The notes under the pieces are model-generated. The model had not been told where the DNA came from and ran no database searches. It saw only the letters and a program-made list of their open reading frames with translations. DNA of 58,345 nt from Phycisphaerae bacterium (lineage in GTDB: Bacteria > Planctomycetota > Phycisphaerae > Phycisphaerales > SM1A02). A program made the translations under genes and the position numbers. This document shows, in pieces, positions 8,302-17,667 of this stretch (position 1 is its first letter; each line of letters begins with the position of its first letter). The stretch covers positions 1 through 58,345 of the forward strand of contig JAEUIU010000075.1 in the NCBI GenBank assembly GCA_016795065.1, written 5' to 3'.

Positions 8302-10920
8302 TCAGCCCGTCCAAGCGCCGAGCAGGATCGCAATGTCACTGGCGCTGACCGTTCCGCTCTCGTCGATGTCGGCAGGGCAGCACTCGGACGCGCACTCGCC
8401 CCAGGCACCGAGCATCAGCGCGAGGTCTGTCGCGTTGACGTGGTCGTCACGATTGATGTCCGCCTCGCCCGGAACCAGGGCCGCTGTCCCCTGCGTCGTG
8501 CCGCCGGCGTTGCGGCCATCGAGAACGTAGACGCGTTCGGATAGAGCGACGAACTCCATGCTTCCGCCCCAGCCGCCGTCGTAGGGAGCAGTCGGAGCGA
8601 CGCGCCAGCCCTGCGTTGCGACGTCGAAGACGTACAGCAGCTTGTTCGTTTCGGCGCCGACGACGTACATCCGTTGGTTGGCGGCATCGGCGCTTAGCGT
8701 GATGCCCCACACGTCGAAACCGCCGCTGCGGAAGCCCGGCAAGACGCCTGATGATTGGAGCGAGGGCGTCGTCGACCAGGTGTTCGTCGCGATGTCGTAG
8801 ACGTTGAGGTACGAGTCGCTGCCGTTCACGTTGCCGCCGGCGAACCCGCCGCGCCAGACGTAGATCTTGCCGTCGAGGTACTCCGCGTCGGTGCCTGCGG
8901 TCCAGTCGAAGCCGACTGCGGCGGTACTGCCGATCCACGCGTTGGTGGTGATGTTGTAGATCGCGAGTTTCTGCTTGAGCGACGCGTCGCCGCCGGTTTG
9001 GACGTTCGTCACCGTGGCGTACAGCTTGTTGCCGACCGGGTCGAAGGCGAGGGCCTCGTGGACGACGAATTTGCCGCCGAGGATGCAACTCGCCCGGACC
9101 GCCCAAGTGTTCGTCGCCGGGTTGTACGCATAGAGCTTCGGGCCCTTGCCGCTGCCGGTCGCCTGGTTCATGCTCAATCCGACGCCGGCGAAATAGAGCG
9201 AGCCGCCCCATTGGATGTCGCCGCCATCCTCGACGCTCTCGGTGATGTTGGCCTTCGCCAGATAGGTTCCGGCACCCGGTTGGAAGAGGTCGAACTTCAC
9301 GCCGTTGGTGCCTTCGAGGAGATAGAGATCCGTTCCGTTGGTCGCGTAGTGGGCGCCGTTGGAGGTCTGGAAGGTTCCGCCGGCGGCGCGGGTGTTGGCG
9401 CCGTAGTTGAGCCAGGCGCGCGAACAGTGGGTGAGGGGGTTGTCGTAGCCGCCGAGATCGGGATTGCCGACCAGCGGACGCCCATCGCCCAGCGGCGTGA
9501 TGGCGCCGCCAGCGTTGTAGGGCAGCAGTGTGTCGCCGATGCCGTCCCGATTGAGGTCGACGCCGGCATAGTCGCTCCAGTAGTTTCCGCCGAGCGTCGG
9601 GCCGCCAACGATGTTCGGCCCGGGGGCCGGATCACTTGCCCAGGTGACGCCTGAACCGTTGCTGGAGACCTGCCCGGCGCCGTTGGCTCCGACGAGGTTG
9701 TTGACCACGACGCTATTGGTCGTGTTGACCAATTCGATGCCCTTCCCGAAGTTCTGCTTGATCACGTTGCCGCGAATCGTGTAGCCGGTCGATTGCGACT
9801 GGTTGGGCAGGTCGAGGCAAGGGAATTGGGCCTCGGAGAAGGGGGCCGACCCGTCGGTCCGCAGCACGATGCCCTTGCCGCCGTTGCCGGTGATGAGGTT
9901 GTCTTCGATCACGTTGCCCTGGCCGTGCTCGATCTCGATCCCGTTCGTGTTGTTGGCGCGGATCTCGTTCCCGCGGACCACGTTGCCCGAATGCGAATAT
10001 CCCAACCAGAATCCATAGTTGGAGCCGTTCGCTGTGTTGCCGATGAACTGGTTGCCGGAGGAGAAGGTGGCCTCGAACGCGTTCGCGCCGGCGCCCGAAC
10101 CGTCGTTGCCCTGAATCAGGTTGTCGTTGCTCGGGCAGCCATGCTCGTTGCCGATGAAGAAGCCGTCACCGCTGAAGCGGAAGGAGTTGTTCAGGATCTG
10201 GTTGGACGAGGACCCGTTCACCAGAAGGATGCCGGCCGAATCGCCTAGCCCGGCGCGCGTGCAGGAGTCGGCGTTGTTGTCGCTGATGATGTTCAGGAGC
10301 GACGCATTGAGATGGATGCCCCAACCGGTGTTATGTGAACAGTCGTTGTCGCTGACGAGCGCGCCGGTGACATCGAAAAGATCGATGCCGTTTTCGCCGT
10401 TGCGCATCGTGTTGCCCGTGACCGTCGCTCCGACCACGTTGCGGAGGTAGAGTCCACCGCCGAGGTTGGTCAGGTTCGGCAGCGTCGGGCCGACGTTGAT
10501 GTTGAGGAATGGTGCCCCGCCGCCAAGCGACGCCGGATCGACATAGTTGTCCGAGAGCGTGCAGCCGGTCACGATGACCGAACTCCCGTTCTCCGCGCGG
10601 ACCCCGTAGTAGTAGCCCTTGATCGTGCCGTTCACGATCGAGACCGAGGAGTGCCCGATCGACTGCACGCCGTAGGTCACGCCGCCGCTGCCGACGAGTG
10701 TCGATCCGTTGAGATCCAGCACGACCTTCGAGGCCCCGATCACGAGCCCGTTCGGCAGGCTGTAGGTGCCTGGTACGAGCGTGGTGTTCGTCGTCACGAC
10801 CATGCCGTCGGTCGGGATGACCAGGTCGGCGAACAGTGGGGACGCAAAGCCAAGCGCTGCGGCAGCCACGAAAACGAACCGATGGAATCCGGCTGAACCG
10901 CTGCGAAGCGACATGGTCAT
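8302..10920 (-). CDS. Secreted NosD-like beta-helix / kelch-like protein with dockerin-like repeats
   Basis: This is an 872-residue exported protein. ATG 10920 is preceded by AGAGGAG and starts a clean signal peptide (FVFVAAAALGFASPLFA); an upstream extension to 11208 lies in the neighbour's 3' end and is rejected. Residues about 40-440 are right-handed parallel beta-helix repeats (N-x-I-x-x-N and G-I-x-L steps), typical of carbohydrate-active or surface proteins. Next come kelch-like blades (KLYAYNPATNTWAVRA, YLNVYDIATNTWSTT). Two dockerin-like units close the protein (DINRDDHVNATDLALMLGAW; DIDESGTVSASDIAILLGAW). No catalytic residues are recognised. Confidence 0.82.
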   Translation of the reverse strand: MTMSLRSGSAGFHRFVFVAAAALGFASPLFADLVIPTDGMVVTTNTTLVPGTYSLPNGLVIGASKVVLDLNGSTLVGSGGVTYGVQSIGHSSVSIVNGTIKGYYYGVRAENGSSVIVTGCTLSDNYVDPASLGGGAPFLNINVGPTLPNLTNLGGGLYLRNVVGATVTGNTMRNGENGIDLFDVTGALVSDNDCSHNTGWGIHLNASLLNIISDNNADSCTRAGLGDSAGILLVNGSSSNQILNNSFRFSGDGFFIGNEHGCPSNDNLIQGNDGSGAGANAFEATFSSGNQFIGNTANGSNYGFWLGYSHSGNVVRGNEIRANNTNGIEIEHGQGNVIEDNLITGNGGKGIVLRTDGSAPFSEAQFPCLDLPNQSQSTGYTIRGNVIKQNFGKGIELVNTTNSVVVNNLVGANGAGQVSSNGSGVTWASDPAPGPNIVGGPTLGGNYWSDYAGVDLNRDGIGDTLLPYNAGGAITPLGDGRPLVGNPDLGGYDNPLTHCSRAWLNYGANTRAAGGTFQTSNGAHYATNGTDLYLLEGTNGVKFDLFQPGAGTYLAKANITESVEDGGDIQWGGSLYFAGVGLSMNQATGSGKGPKLYAYNPATNTWAVRASCILGGKFVVHEALAFDPVGNKLYATVTNVQTGGDASLKQKLAIYNITTNAWIGSTAAVGFDWTAGTDAEYLDGKIYVWRGGFAGGNVNGSDSYLNVYDIATNTWSTTPSLQSSGVLPGFRSGGFDVWGITLSADAANQRMYVVGAETNKLLYVFDVATQGWRVAPTAPYDGGWGGSMEFVALSERVYVLDGRNAGGTTQGTAALVPGEADINRDDHVNATDLALMLGAWGECASECCPADIDESGTVSASDIAILLGAWTG

Positions 10921-10997
10921 GGTGATCTCCTCTCGAGGTGCAGTGCCAGCGTATCGGGCGCGTCTATCGGCGAGAAGCGATTGCATGCGCGACAGCG

Positions 10998-11032
10998 AAA
11001 AAACTCCGACGCCAATCGCTCGGCGCCGGAGT
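10998..11032 (-). terminator. Rho-independent terminator after the DUF4394 gene
   Basis: On the minus strand, ACTCCGGCGCC...GGCGTCGGAGT forms a hairpin with one mismatch or bulge, followed by TTTTTT (A-run at 10998-11003 on the plus strand). It lies 34 bp past the stop of the DUF4394 gene and about 80 bp before the start of the beta-helix gene. Confidence 0.8.
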
Positions 11033-11065
11033 CTTCCCCTGAGTCGCGTTTCCCCAAAGAGCCCG

Positions 11066-12073
11066 TCAGCCCGAGCACGGTCCCCATGCGCCGAGCAGGA
11101 TCGCGAGATCCGCTGCGCCGGTGGTGCCATCGTTGTCGAGGTCAGGTCGATCGGCGTCGGTGTCCCAGGCGCCAAGGAGGAGGGCGAGATCGGTGGCATC
11201 CACGACACCGTTCTGGTTGAGATCGCCTAGGCACGCCGGTTCTGGGTTGATCGTCATTGCCTCGACGCTCAGCAGGTTCACCAGCGGAATGCCGACATCG
11301 CCAAGAAGCGTGGCTGAACCCGTATCGAGGTCGATCGAATACACCAGCGAAGTTCCCAGCACGCCAAGGATGTTCGAGGTTGAGATCGCGTAGGCGTCAC
11401 CCGTGGCGCCCGAGACGTCGAAGCCACCGATATCGGAGAAATCCACGCCGAGGTCGCCGACGGTGGCCAGCGTTCCGGCGTTGTTGGCCTGCTTCACCAG
11501 GATGTCGAGGTCGCTGTCGATGGCCCGTAGTTGGGTCGAGGTCACCCCGGCGTTGTTGTTGTCGTAGGCGTGGTGCACGACATTCGGGTTGGTGCCCGCG
11601 TTCGCGTCCCCGACCGGATAGAAGACCGGCGTCGCGACCAGTTGCAGGGCGCCGGTCATCGGATTCAGGACGAGGTTCTGGTCGGCATCGCTCACGTTGC
11701 GGATGCGGTCGATCTGCGGATTGAAGTCGAAGCCGAAGGCATCACCGGCCAGCGGCGTGCTGAGTGTGCCACGCGAGATCCCTGTGGCGATGGCGGTATG
11801 TCGATCGACTCGCACGAGCCGATCGCCCGACGTGATGGCATAGAGGTCGCCATTGGCGGGGCGGTAGTCGATGCCCAGAAGGTCCTCGCCGGCATCGAGT
11901 CCGGTGACCGCGCCGACGATGGTGACGAGCGACGGGTTGCTGCTGTCGAAGCGAATGATGGTGGGTGACCCGAGCACGTTGGCGACGGCGACGATCTCCT
12001 CCCCCCGCGTGATGGACGTGAGGCCGATGGCGGTGACTGCGGCGGTGGCGACGACGATGGATGAACGCTTCAT
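11066..12073 (-). CDS. Secreted DUF4394 protein with dockerin-like repeats
   Basis: This 335-residue protein has a signal peptide (SSIVVATAAVTAIGLTSITRG) and a DUF4394 beta-propeller-like body. Family-like blocks are LLGIDYRPANGDLYAITSGD, GDAFGFDFNPQIDRIRNVSD and the 'ATPVFYPVGDANAGTNPNVV' segment. DUF4394 has no known biochemical activity. The C-terminus carries two dockerin-like units (DLNQNGVVDATDLALLLGAW; DLDNDGTTGAADLAILLGAW). ATG 12073 follows a very strong site (GAGGAGGAG). The gene has its own terminator and is probably transcribed alone. Confidence 0.87.
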   Translation of the reverse strand: MKRSSIVVATAAVTAIGLTSITRGEEIVAVANVLGSPTIIRFDSSNPSLVTIVGAVTGLDAGEDLLGIDYRPANGDLYAITSGDRLVRVDRHTAIATGISRGTLSTPLAGDAFGFDFNPQIDRIRNVSDADQNLVLNPMTGALQLVATPVFYPVGDANAGTNPNVVHHAYDNNNAGVTSTQLRAIDSDLDILVKQANNAGTLATVGDLGVDFSDIGGFDVSGATGDAYAISTSNILGVLGTSLVYSIDLDTGSATLLGDVGIPLVNLLSVEAMTINPEPACLGDLNQNGVVDATDLALLLGAWDTDADRPDLDNDGTTGAADLAILLGAWGPCSG

Positions 12074-12374
12074 GAAATCTCCTCCTCAAGGTGAACAACG
12101 GCATGGCGCGACGCAACCGCCTTCTTGTGCGCGCCACGATGACTCCCGGCTCGACGGCCGGGTGTCCGATGCCGATCGGACGGGCGTGATTCGGAGCTCG
12201 GTACGAGACCGATGCTCAAAGGTCACCTGATTCACGCAGGTGTTGGGCGAGTGCATCGCGAACCCACGGCGCGATCAGGATCGCTCACGGGAGCATGTCA
12301 CGATTGCACCGTTCAGCGTTTCGGGCAGATGCCCGAATCATCAAGCCCCGCGGTGCCACGGATCGGCGGACGCC
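12074..12374. other. Intergenic region between DUF4394 gene and rsmB
   Basis: These 301 bp must contain the minus-strand promoter of the DUF4394 gene, but no convincing -35/-10 pair stands out. A hairpin TTCGGGC-AGAT-GCCCGAA lies at 12320-12336, about 40 bp beyond the rsmB stop. CACCTG/CAGGTG forms a second small inverted repeat near 12225-12241. Confidence 0.4.
12320..12336 (-). terminator. Hairpin downstream of rsmB
   Basis: A perfect 7-bp stem with a 4-nt loop (TTCGGGC AGAT GCCCGAA) lies 38 bp past the rsmB stop. It has no T-tract, so termination is only a suggestion. Confidence 0.35.
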
Positions 12375-13748
12375 TCAGCCCTTCGACTGCATCAGCGCCC
12401 AGAACCCGCCGTCGGAGTACTTCGTGGCGGGGTCGCCAGGCACGCCGGTCGGGAAGCGCTGGCGCTCGCCGCGCGACTGGAATCCGAATCGCTTGCGGAT
12501 GGACTCGGCCTGTCGGGCGTTCTCGGTCGGCTCGAGGCTGCACGTCGCGTAGAGGACGTGTCCGCCCGGAGCGAGGAGTGGCATCGCGCCCGTGACGACC
12601 TCGCGCTGCTTCTCGATGAGGCGCTCAAGGCGCTTCGCCGTGAAGCGATAACTCGCCTCGGGGCGGCGCGGCAGGACGGCGGTGTTGGAGCAGGGGACGT
12701 CGAGAAGGACGAGGTCGCCGCTCTGGAAGTGCTCGGTTAGCTTCGCCGGGGTCGAGACGATGACGTTGGGGAAGCGATTGGCCGCGACGGCCAGGTCCTT
12801 CGCGCGTTCGAGATCCGGATCGCTCGCGACGATCGTCGCGTTGGGGAACGCCTGGGCCAACTGCACGGTCTTCGTGCCACGGCCCGCACAAAAGTCGATG
12901 ACCTTCTTCGGCGAGAGGCCGGCATCCCGAGCGGCCCTGACGGGGTCGCCGCTCGCCGGATCCTGCACCCGAAGCGAGCAGTGTTCGTCGATGAGCCCTA
13001 ACAGTTCGCTGTTGTTGCCGACGAAGACATGCCAGCCCGGCGTGTCGTGGGCGACGAAGCGGGGGTCGCCCGACATGGCCTGAGGGAGCCCGGTCACGAT
13101 CAGCGGCGCATCGACGAGCCCGTGCTCGGCAAGCTGCCTCGCGGTGGTGAAGCCGTGAGCCGCGATCCAGTGGAGGAAAAGTTCCCGCCCGACGCTGCCC
13201 ATCTGCCGCACCCGGTCAACGCTCTCGGCCGAGAAGACATCCTCGGTCAGCTTCCAGGCCCGACCGTCGGCCAGCGGCAACTCGTCGCGGCGTGTGGCGA
13301 ACGCCGCGGTTGGCCGTTCGATCTGTTCGCCGCGCACTGCGATCACCTTCCGCAGCACCGCGTTCACGAAGCCACCCGCCTTCGGGCCGCGCTGCCGCTT
13401 CGCCCACGCCACCGTCTCGTCGACGATCGCGTGGTCTGGCAGGCGATCCATCAGCAGAATCTGAGCAGAGCCGGCCAGAAGCGCCGCCTGAAGTGCGGCC
13501 TCGACGCGGCTCCACGGGCGAGTAAGCCGACTCTCAATCACCGCCACCAGCGTGAGCCACCGCCGGGTCACGGCCGATTCAATCGCATGAGCGAGGGCCG
13601 CGTCGCGCTGGTCGAGACCTTGCGGCGCGTTCAGGTCGAAGGGCAGCTCGGGGAAGAGCCCGGCCTTCTTGGTGATGCGATCCATCGCCACCGAACGGGC
13701 AGTGGGGGAGAAGTCGGCGGTGGAAGTTGGAATCGTGTCGTTCGTCAT
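12375..13748 (-). CDS. rsmB: 16S rRNA m5C methyltransferase RsmB-like (NusB + Fmu/NOP2 domains)
   Basis: It transfers a methyl group from S-adenosylmethionine to a cytosine of 16S rRNA (C967 in E. coli). The N-terminal third is a NusB-like helical domain. The methyltransferase has the SAM motif VIDFCAGRGTKTVQLA and both conserved cysteines, in DVPCSNTAVLPRRPE and YATCSLEPTEN. The frame opens at ATG 13748, but that codon abuts the T-tract of the metK terminator and lacks a ribosome site. ATG 13685 (MDRITKKAG) is a more likely start. It lies downstream of metK on the same strand, and metK makes the cofactor it uses. Confidence 0.88.
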   Translation of the reverse strand: MTNDTIPTSTADFSPTARSVAMDRITKKAGLFPELPFDLNAPQGLDQRDAALAHAIESAVTRRWLTLVAVIESRLTRPWSRVEAALQAALLAGSAQILLMDRLPDHAIVDETVAWAKRQRGPKAGGFVNAVLRKVIAVRGEQIERPTAAFATRRDELPLADGRAWKLTEDVFSAESVDRVRQMGSVGRELFLHWIAAHGFTTARQLAEHGLVDAPLIVTGLPQAMSGDPRFVAHDTPGWHVFVGNNSELLGLIDEHCSLRVQDPASGDPVRAARDAGLSPKKVIDFCAGRGTKTVQLAQAFPNATIVASDPDLERAKDLAVAANRFPNVIVSTPAKLTEHFQSGDLVLLDVPCSNTAVLPRRPEASYRFTAKRLERLIEKQREVVTGAMPLLAPGGHVLYATCSLEPTENARQAESIRKRFGFQSRGERQRFPTGVPGDPATKYSDGGFWALMQSKG

Positions 13749-13749
13749 G

Positions 13750-13788
13750 AAGAAAAAGACGAGGCCGGGCAGCGGTGGCCCGGCCTCG
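13750..13788 (-). terminator. Rho-independent terminator after metK
   Basis: CGAGGCCGGG (13760-13769) pairs perfectly with CCCGGCCTCG (13779-13788) across a 9-nt loop. On the minus strand it is followed by TCTTTTTCTT. It lies 30 bp beyond the metK stop and ends next to the first possible rsmB start codon. Confidence 0.85.
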
Positions 13789-13818
13789 CGGTCAGTGTGT
13801 CAGATCACGGTTGGCCAT

Positions 13819-15090
13819 TCACGCCCCGACCAGTTGCTTCTTGCCGCTCTTGCCCGACGAGCTCTTCCTCTCGCTTCCGGCAGACTTGCTGGCGTAGGCG
13901 GCGGCGCCGGCCTTCAGGGCCGCGACCTTGTCAGTCTTCTCCCAGGTGAAGGTGCCCGGTCCGCCTTCGCCCGGCTCGCGGCCAAAGTGGCCGTGGGTCG
14001 CCGTCGGCCGATAGATCGGCTTGAGGAGATCGAGCGACTCGATAATGCCGCGCGGCGTGAGGCGGAAGTTCTTCAGGACGAGATCCGAAATGACCTCATC
14101 CGGGATCTTGCCGGTGCCTTGCGTGTCGACGAGCACCGAGGTTGGCTCGGCCACGCCGATCGCATAGGAGAGCTGCACTTCGCACACGTCGGCGAGGTCG
14201 GCAGCGACCACGTTCTTGGCGATGTAGCGGGCCATGTACGCGGCCGAGCGGTCGACCTTCGACGGGTCCTTGCCGCTGAACGCGCCGCCGCCGTGACGGC
14301 CTCGGCCCCCGTAGGTGTCGACGATGATCTTGCGACCGGTCAGGCCGCAGTCGCCGTGCGGACCACCGACCTCGAATTGGCCGGTCGGATTGACGAAGAC
14401 CTTGATCTTGTCGTTCCACATCTTCCCAAGCACCGGCTTGATGATCTTCTCGATCACCTGGTCGCGCAGTTCCCTCTGCTTCTTCGAGCCATTCCACTCC
14501 GGCCCGTGCTGGGTCGACAGAACGACGGTCTCAATGCGCACCGGGTTGAGGCCTTCGTACTCGACGGTGACTTGGCTCTTCGCATCCGGGCGCAGGCCCT
14601 TGATCTGGTTCTTGAAGCGGACTTCAGCCTGCTTCTTCACGAGGCGATGGGCAAGGTCGATCGGGAGCGGCATGAAGGACTTCGTCTCCTTGCACGCGAA
14701 GCCAAACATCATGCCCTGGTCGCCGGCGCCCTGTTCCTTCTTCTTGCCGTCGGCCTCTTCATTGACGCCGCGGGCGATGTCCGGGCTCTGCTTGCCGATG
14801 CAGACGCTGACGCCGCAGCTCTTGCCGTCGAAGCCCTTCGCCGCGTCGTCGTAACCGACCGAGAGAACGGCCTCACGCACAATGCTGGGGATGTCGACGT
14901 ACCCGCCGCAGGTGACCTCACCGGCCACGACCGCAAGGCCGGTGGTGACGAGCGTCTCGCACGCGACGCGCGAGCGGGGATCTTCCTTGAGCATCGCGTC
15001 GAGCACGGCGTCCGAGATCTGGTCGGCGAGCTTGTCGGGGTGACCCATCGAGACGGATTCGGACGTGAAGAGGTAGCGGCGGCTGGCCAT
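13819..15090 (-). CDS. metK: S-adenosylmethionine synthetase
   Basis: MetK makes S-adenosylmethionine from methionine and ATP in the cytoplasm. The 423-residue protein has the N-terminal signature FTSESVSMGHPDKLADQISD, the ATP-binding GAGDQGMMFGFA and the C-terminal GGGAFSGKDPSKVDRSAAY. It is about 40 residues longer than E. coli MetK (384). The extra length includes a Lys/Ser-rich tail (ASKSAGSERKSSSGKSGKK), which is unusual. ATG 15090 fits the family start; the frame extends to 15159 without support. A strong terminator follows the gene. I saw no SAM riboswitch in its leader. Confidence 0.97.
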   Translation of the reverse strand: MASRRYLFTSESVSMGHPDKLADQISDAVLDAMLKEDPRSRVACETLVTTGLAVVAGEVTCGGYVDIPSIVREAVLSVGYDDAAKGFDGKSCGVSVCIGKQSPDIARGVNEEADGKKKEQGAGDQGMMFGFACKETKSFMPLPIDLAHRLVKKQAEVRFKNQIKGLRPDAKSQVTVEYEGLNPVRIETVVLSTQHGPEWNGSKKQRELRDQVIEKIIKPVLGKMWNDKIKVFVNPTGQFEVGGPHGDCGLTGRKIIVDTYGGRGRHGGGAFSGKDPSKVDRSAAYMARYIAKNVVAADLADVCEVQLSYAIGVAEPTSVLVDTQGTGKIPDEVISDLVLKNFRLTPRGIIESLDLLKPIYRPTATHGHFGREPGEGGPGTFTWEKTDKVAALKAGAAAYASKSAGSERKSSSGKSGKKQLVGA

Positions 15091-15469
15091 GGCGAAGTCT
15101 GAGAAGTGATGGGAGAAAACAACCCCGCAGCCGTCCGTGCCACACCAGGCGGGCGGCATCGACAGACGTCGCGCCCCGGCGCTGCGAACGGCGAATGGAG
15201 CCGGTCGGACAACTCGGGAAGGAACGCGAAACTGCGGGGGAACCGCTCGAGCGGAACCGCCGGAGTATAGCGGGATTCATGCTGGGTTTCGGGAGCGCGC
15301 CGCAAGCGGTCGATCGGTTGTATCCGGCACCGGGCGGCCGACGGCCTCGGCCGGAAGACCCTCATAGCCGCACCCAGAACCCCATCTTCCGGTGGGTTTC
15401 TTGACCGTTTTGCCTCCGGTTGGGGGCTCGGTCCGCACGACCCCTGGCGCCGGGCTACCTTCTCCTTCG
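15091..15469. other. Divergent control region, metK / subtilisin gene
   Basis: About 380 bp separate two divergent genes. A minus-strand TATACT (plus coordinates 15264-15269) could be the metK -10 element, giving a leader of about 170 nt; no matching -35 is clear. A TTGACC at 15401 could serve the plus-strand protease but lacks a -10 partner. No riboswitch fold was recognised. Confidence 0.4.
15264..15269 (-). promoter_or_regulatory. Possible -10 element of metK
   Basis: TATACT on the minus strand, about 175 bp before the metK start, matches the -10 consensus at five of six positions. No clear -35 is found at normal spacing. Confidence 0.3.
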
Positions 15470-17089
15470 ATGTCCCTTGTTCCTCCACGCCATCACCGCG
15501 CGAACCCCCGGACTCTGGTCGCCACCGCTGGACTTCTGGCATTGGGGGGCCTTGTGGCCGGCGGGCCGGACCGGCTCGACGGCCTAGCCAAGGGCAAGGC
15601 GGCGGCTCCCGTTGCTTCGCCGTCGGATGTGGCGGGTCGCGGTCCCGTTGGCCTTCCGGACGTGGAAGGGGGCTTTGCCAGCACGCACATCTTCGTTCGG
15701 GTGAAGGCTGGCGTCCTTCCGATGAACGGGGCCGATGGCCGATTGACCTTCGCGTCCGGATCCACCACGAAAGCCATGGCTCGCAAGGCGGCCGAGGCGC
15801 TGGCGGTCGCGAAGGCCATTCAGGCAACGCCCTTCTTCGCCGGCGTGGCCGATCGGACAATGGCGACAAGCCTCGGCATGGATCGCGTCTATCGGATCGA
15901 CGTGCCGGACGGGACGGACACGCCGACGCTCGTTCGGCGACTTCAGCCGCTGACCTTACTCTTCGACCGCGTCGAACTTGACGGCATCGGCGGACTCGCC
16001 GGTTCGGTGCCTAACGATCCCGAGTTCGCGAACCAGTACGCGTTTCACAACACGGGTCAGACGATCGCCGGTGTGCCAGGAGTCGTGGACGCCGACATCG
16101 ACGCCCCCGAAGCATGGCAACTTGCCGTCGAGCGCGGTCTCGACACCTCCACCGTTTCGATTGCGGTGCTGGACAGCGGTGTGAACCAGCACGTGCAACT
16201 CGCCGGTCGGATTCTCCCCGGCTTCAACATTCCGGACAACAACACCATCACCGTCGACGAGTGTTCAAGTCACGGCACACACGTGAGCGGCATCATCGCC
16301 GCAACCGGCAATGATGCCGTTGGCTCAACCGGTCTGGCGTGGCAGGCGAAGATCGCCCCGTATGTCGTCGTGAACCCCTGTAGCGGATTCGAAAGTTCTG
16401 TCGCAACGGCACTCACCATGGCGACCGACGCGGGCTATCGCCTGGTCAACATGAGCCTTCAGTACTACACCGGCACACAGACGCTTCACGACGCGGTGCT
16501 CTATGCCTACCAGCACGACGTGATCATGGTTGCCGCGGCAGGAAACAACAACAACTCGCTGATCGCGTTCCCCGGTCGATGGCCGGAGACGATCTGCGTC
16601 GCAGCGACCACGAATGCGAACACGAAGGCGAGCTTCTCGAACTTCGGGCCCGAAGTCGACGTGTGTGCGGGCGGCAACGTCATTCGGTCGCTGACCGGAA
16701 CGACGGGATACGGTGACAAGAACGGAACCAGTCAGGCGACACCGGCGGTCACCGGGACGATTGCGCTCATGTTGGCGTGGAACCCGGAGCTGACTCCGGA
16801 CGAGGCTCGCCAGATCCTCATCGACACCGCAGTGGACATCGGCCCCGGCGGCTTCGACGACAGTTTTGGATACGGTCGCGTCAACGCCTACGCCGCACTT
16901 CTCTCCACACCAGTCGCCAACCCGCAGGATCTCAACCATGACGGCAGTGTCGGTCCTGCCGACCTGGCGATCCTGCTCGGAGCGTGGGGTGTGTGCGCCG
17001 ATTGCGATGGCGGTTGCGCGGCCGACTTTGACGGAGATTGCATGGTTGGTCCCTCCGACCTCGCGATTCTGCTCGGCGCCTGGGGCTGA
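15470..17089 (+). CDS. Secreted subtilisin-like serine protease (S8) with dockerin-like repeats
   Basis: This 539-residue protease has the full triad: Asp235 (VLDSGVN), His268 (HGTHVSG) and Ser421 (NGTSQATPAV). The oxyanion Asn is probably in AAAGNNNN. The signal sequence is TLVATAGLLALGGLVAGG. Residues about 60-180 look like an inhibitor-type propeptide. ATG 15470 starts just before the signal peptide; the frame extends upstream to 15392 but that part is not signal-like. The C-terminus has two dockerin-like units (DLNHDGSVGPADLAILLGAW; DFDGDCMVGPSDLAILLGAW). It probably degrades extracellular protein or processes surface proteins. Confidence 0.93.
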   Translation: MSLVPPRHHRANPRTLVATAGLLALGGLVAGGPDRLDGLAKGKAAAPVASPSDVAGRGPVGLPDVEGGFASTHIFVRVKAGVLPMNGADGRLTFASGSTTKAMARKAAEALAVAKAIQATPFFAGVADRTMATSLGMDRVYRIDVPDGTDTPTLVRRLQPLTLLFDRVELDGIGGLAGSVPNDPEFANQYAFHNTGQTIAGVPGVVDADIDAPEAWQLAVERGLDTSTVSIAVLDSGVNQHVQLAGRILPGFNIPDNNTITVDECSSHGTHVSGIIAATGNDAVGSTGLAWQAKIAPYVVVNPCSGFESSVATALTMATDAGYRLVNMSLQYYTGTQTLHDAVLYAYQHDVIMVAAAGNNNNSLIAFPGRWPETICVAATTNANTKASFSNFGPEVDVCAGGNVIRSLTGTTGYGDKNGTSQATPAVTGTIALMLAWNPELTPDEARQILIDTAVDIGPGGFDDSFGYGRVNAYAALLSTPVANPQDLNHDGSVGPADLAILLGAWGVCADCDGGCAADFDGDCMVGPSDLAILLGAWG

Positions 17090-17166
17090 GCGGCCGCATG
17101 GCGGGTATCCTCCTTGTGCGATCGTTGCGTGGCCCTTGGGCGGGCCCATCTCCCTGGAGTGCTGTC

Positions 17167-17664
17167 ATGGCCGTTCGCATGGAACTCTCGCGGATCTTCA
17201 TTCGCGAGCTGAGCGACATGCAGATCATCGAACTCTCGGAAGTCGAAGGCGAGCGGACCTTTCCCATCGTCATCGGCTTGCCCGAGGCGTTTGCCATTGA
17301 GCGGCGCCTGAAGGGAACGGAAGTGGTCCGTCCGCAGACGCATGACCTGCTCGCATCGGTCATTCGCGGTCTCGGCGGGCGCCTGACCTCGATCGAGATT
17401 CACGAACTTTCCGAAGGCACGTTCTACGCCAACCTACACGTCGACCAGAACGGAAACGACGTCGTCATTGACAGTCGACCCAGCGATGCGATCGCCCTAG
17501 GAGTTGCTGAGAAGGTCCCGATCTACGTCGCCGAGAACGTACTGACGCAGGCGGCTGTCGAGGCAGGCAGTGCGAACGCGGCGGCCGATGAGGGCCCCGA
17601 GTTCGGATCGAGCGCGATCGAGTTCGACGAGGGCGAGGACGACGAAGAAGAGGACACGTGGTAG
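17167..17664 (+). CDS. DUF151 / bifunctional nuclease-domain protein
   Basis: This 165-residue cytoplasmic protein belongs to the DUF151 (bifunctional nuclease, BFN) family. Characteristic parts are the N-terminal beta strands, FPIVIGLPEAFAIERRLKG, RPQTHDLLASVIRGLGG and VVIDSRPSDAIALGVAEKVPIYV. Members in plants and bacteria have been reported to have RNase/DNase activity; the physiological role in bacteria is unclear. The C-terminus is very acidic (EFDEGEDDEEEDTW). ATG 17167 matches the family start; a longer frame from 17038 lies inside the protease gene. Only 3 bp separate it from truD, so the two are probably one transcript. Confidence 0.9.
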   Translation: MAVRMELSRIFIRELSDMQIIELSEVEGERTFPIVIGLPEAFAIERRLKGTEVVRPQTHDLLASVIRGLGGRLTSIEIHELSEGTFYANLHVDQNGNDVVIDSRPSDAIALGVAEKVPIYVAENVLTQAAVEAGSANAAADEGPEFGSSAIEFDEGEDDEEEDTW

Positions 17665-17667
17665 GCC

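Noticed and set aside
12156..12371. Operon of rsmB with the DUF4394 gene
   Set aside because: A 301-bp gap, a hairpin after rsmB and an unrelated secreted product argue for separate transcription.
15091..15300. SAM riboswitch in the metK leader
   Set aside because: I looked for SAM-I, SAM-II and related conserved cores and saw none. A covariance-model search would settle it.
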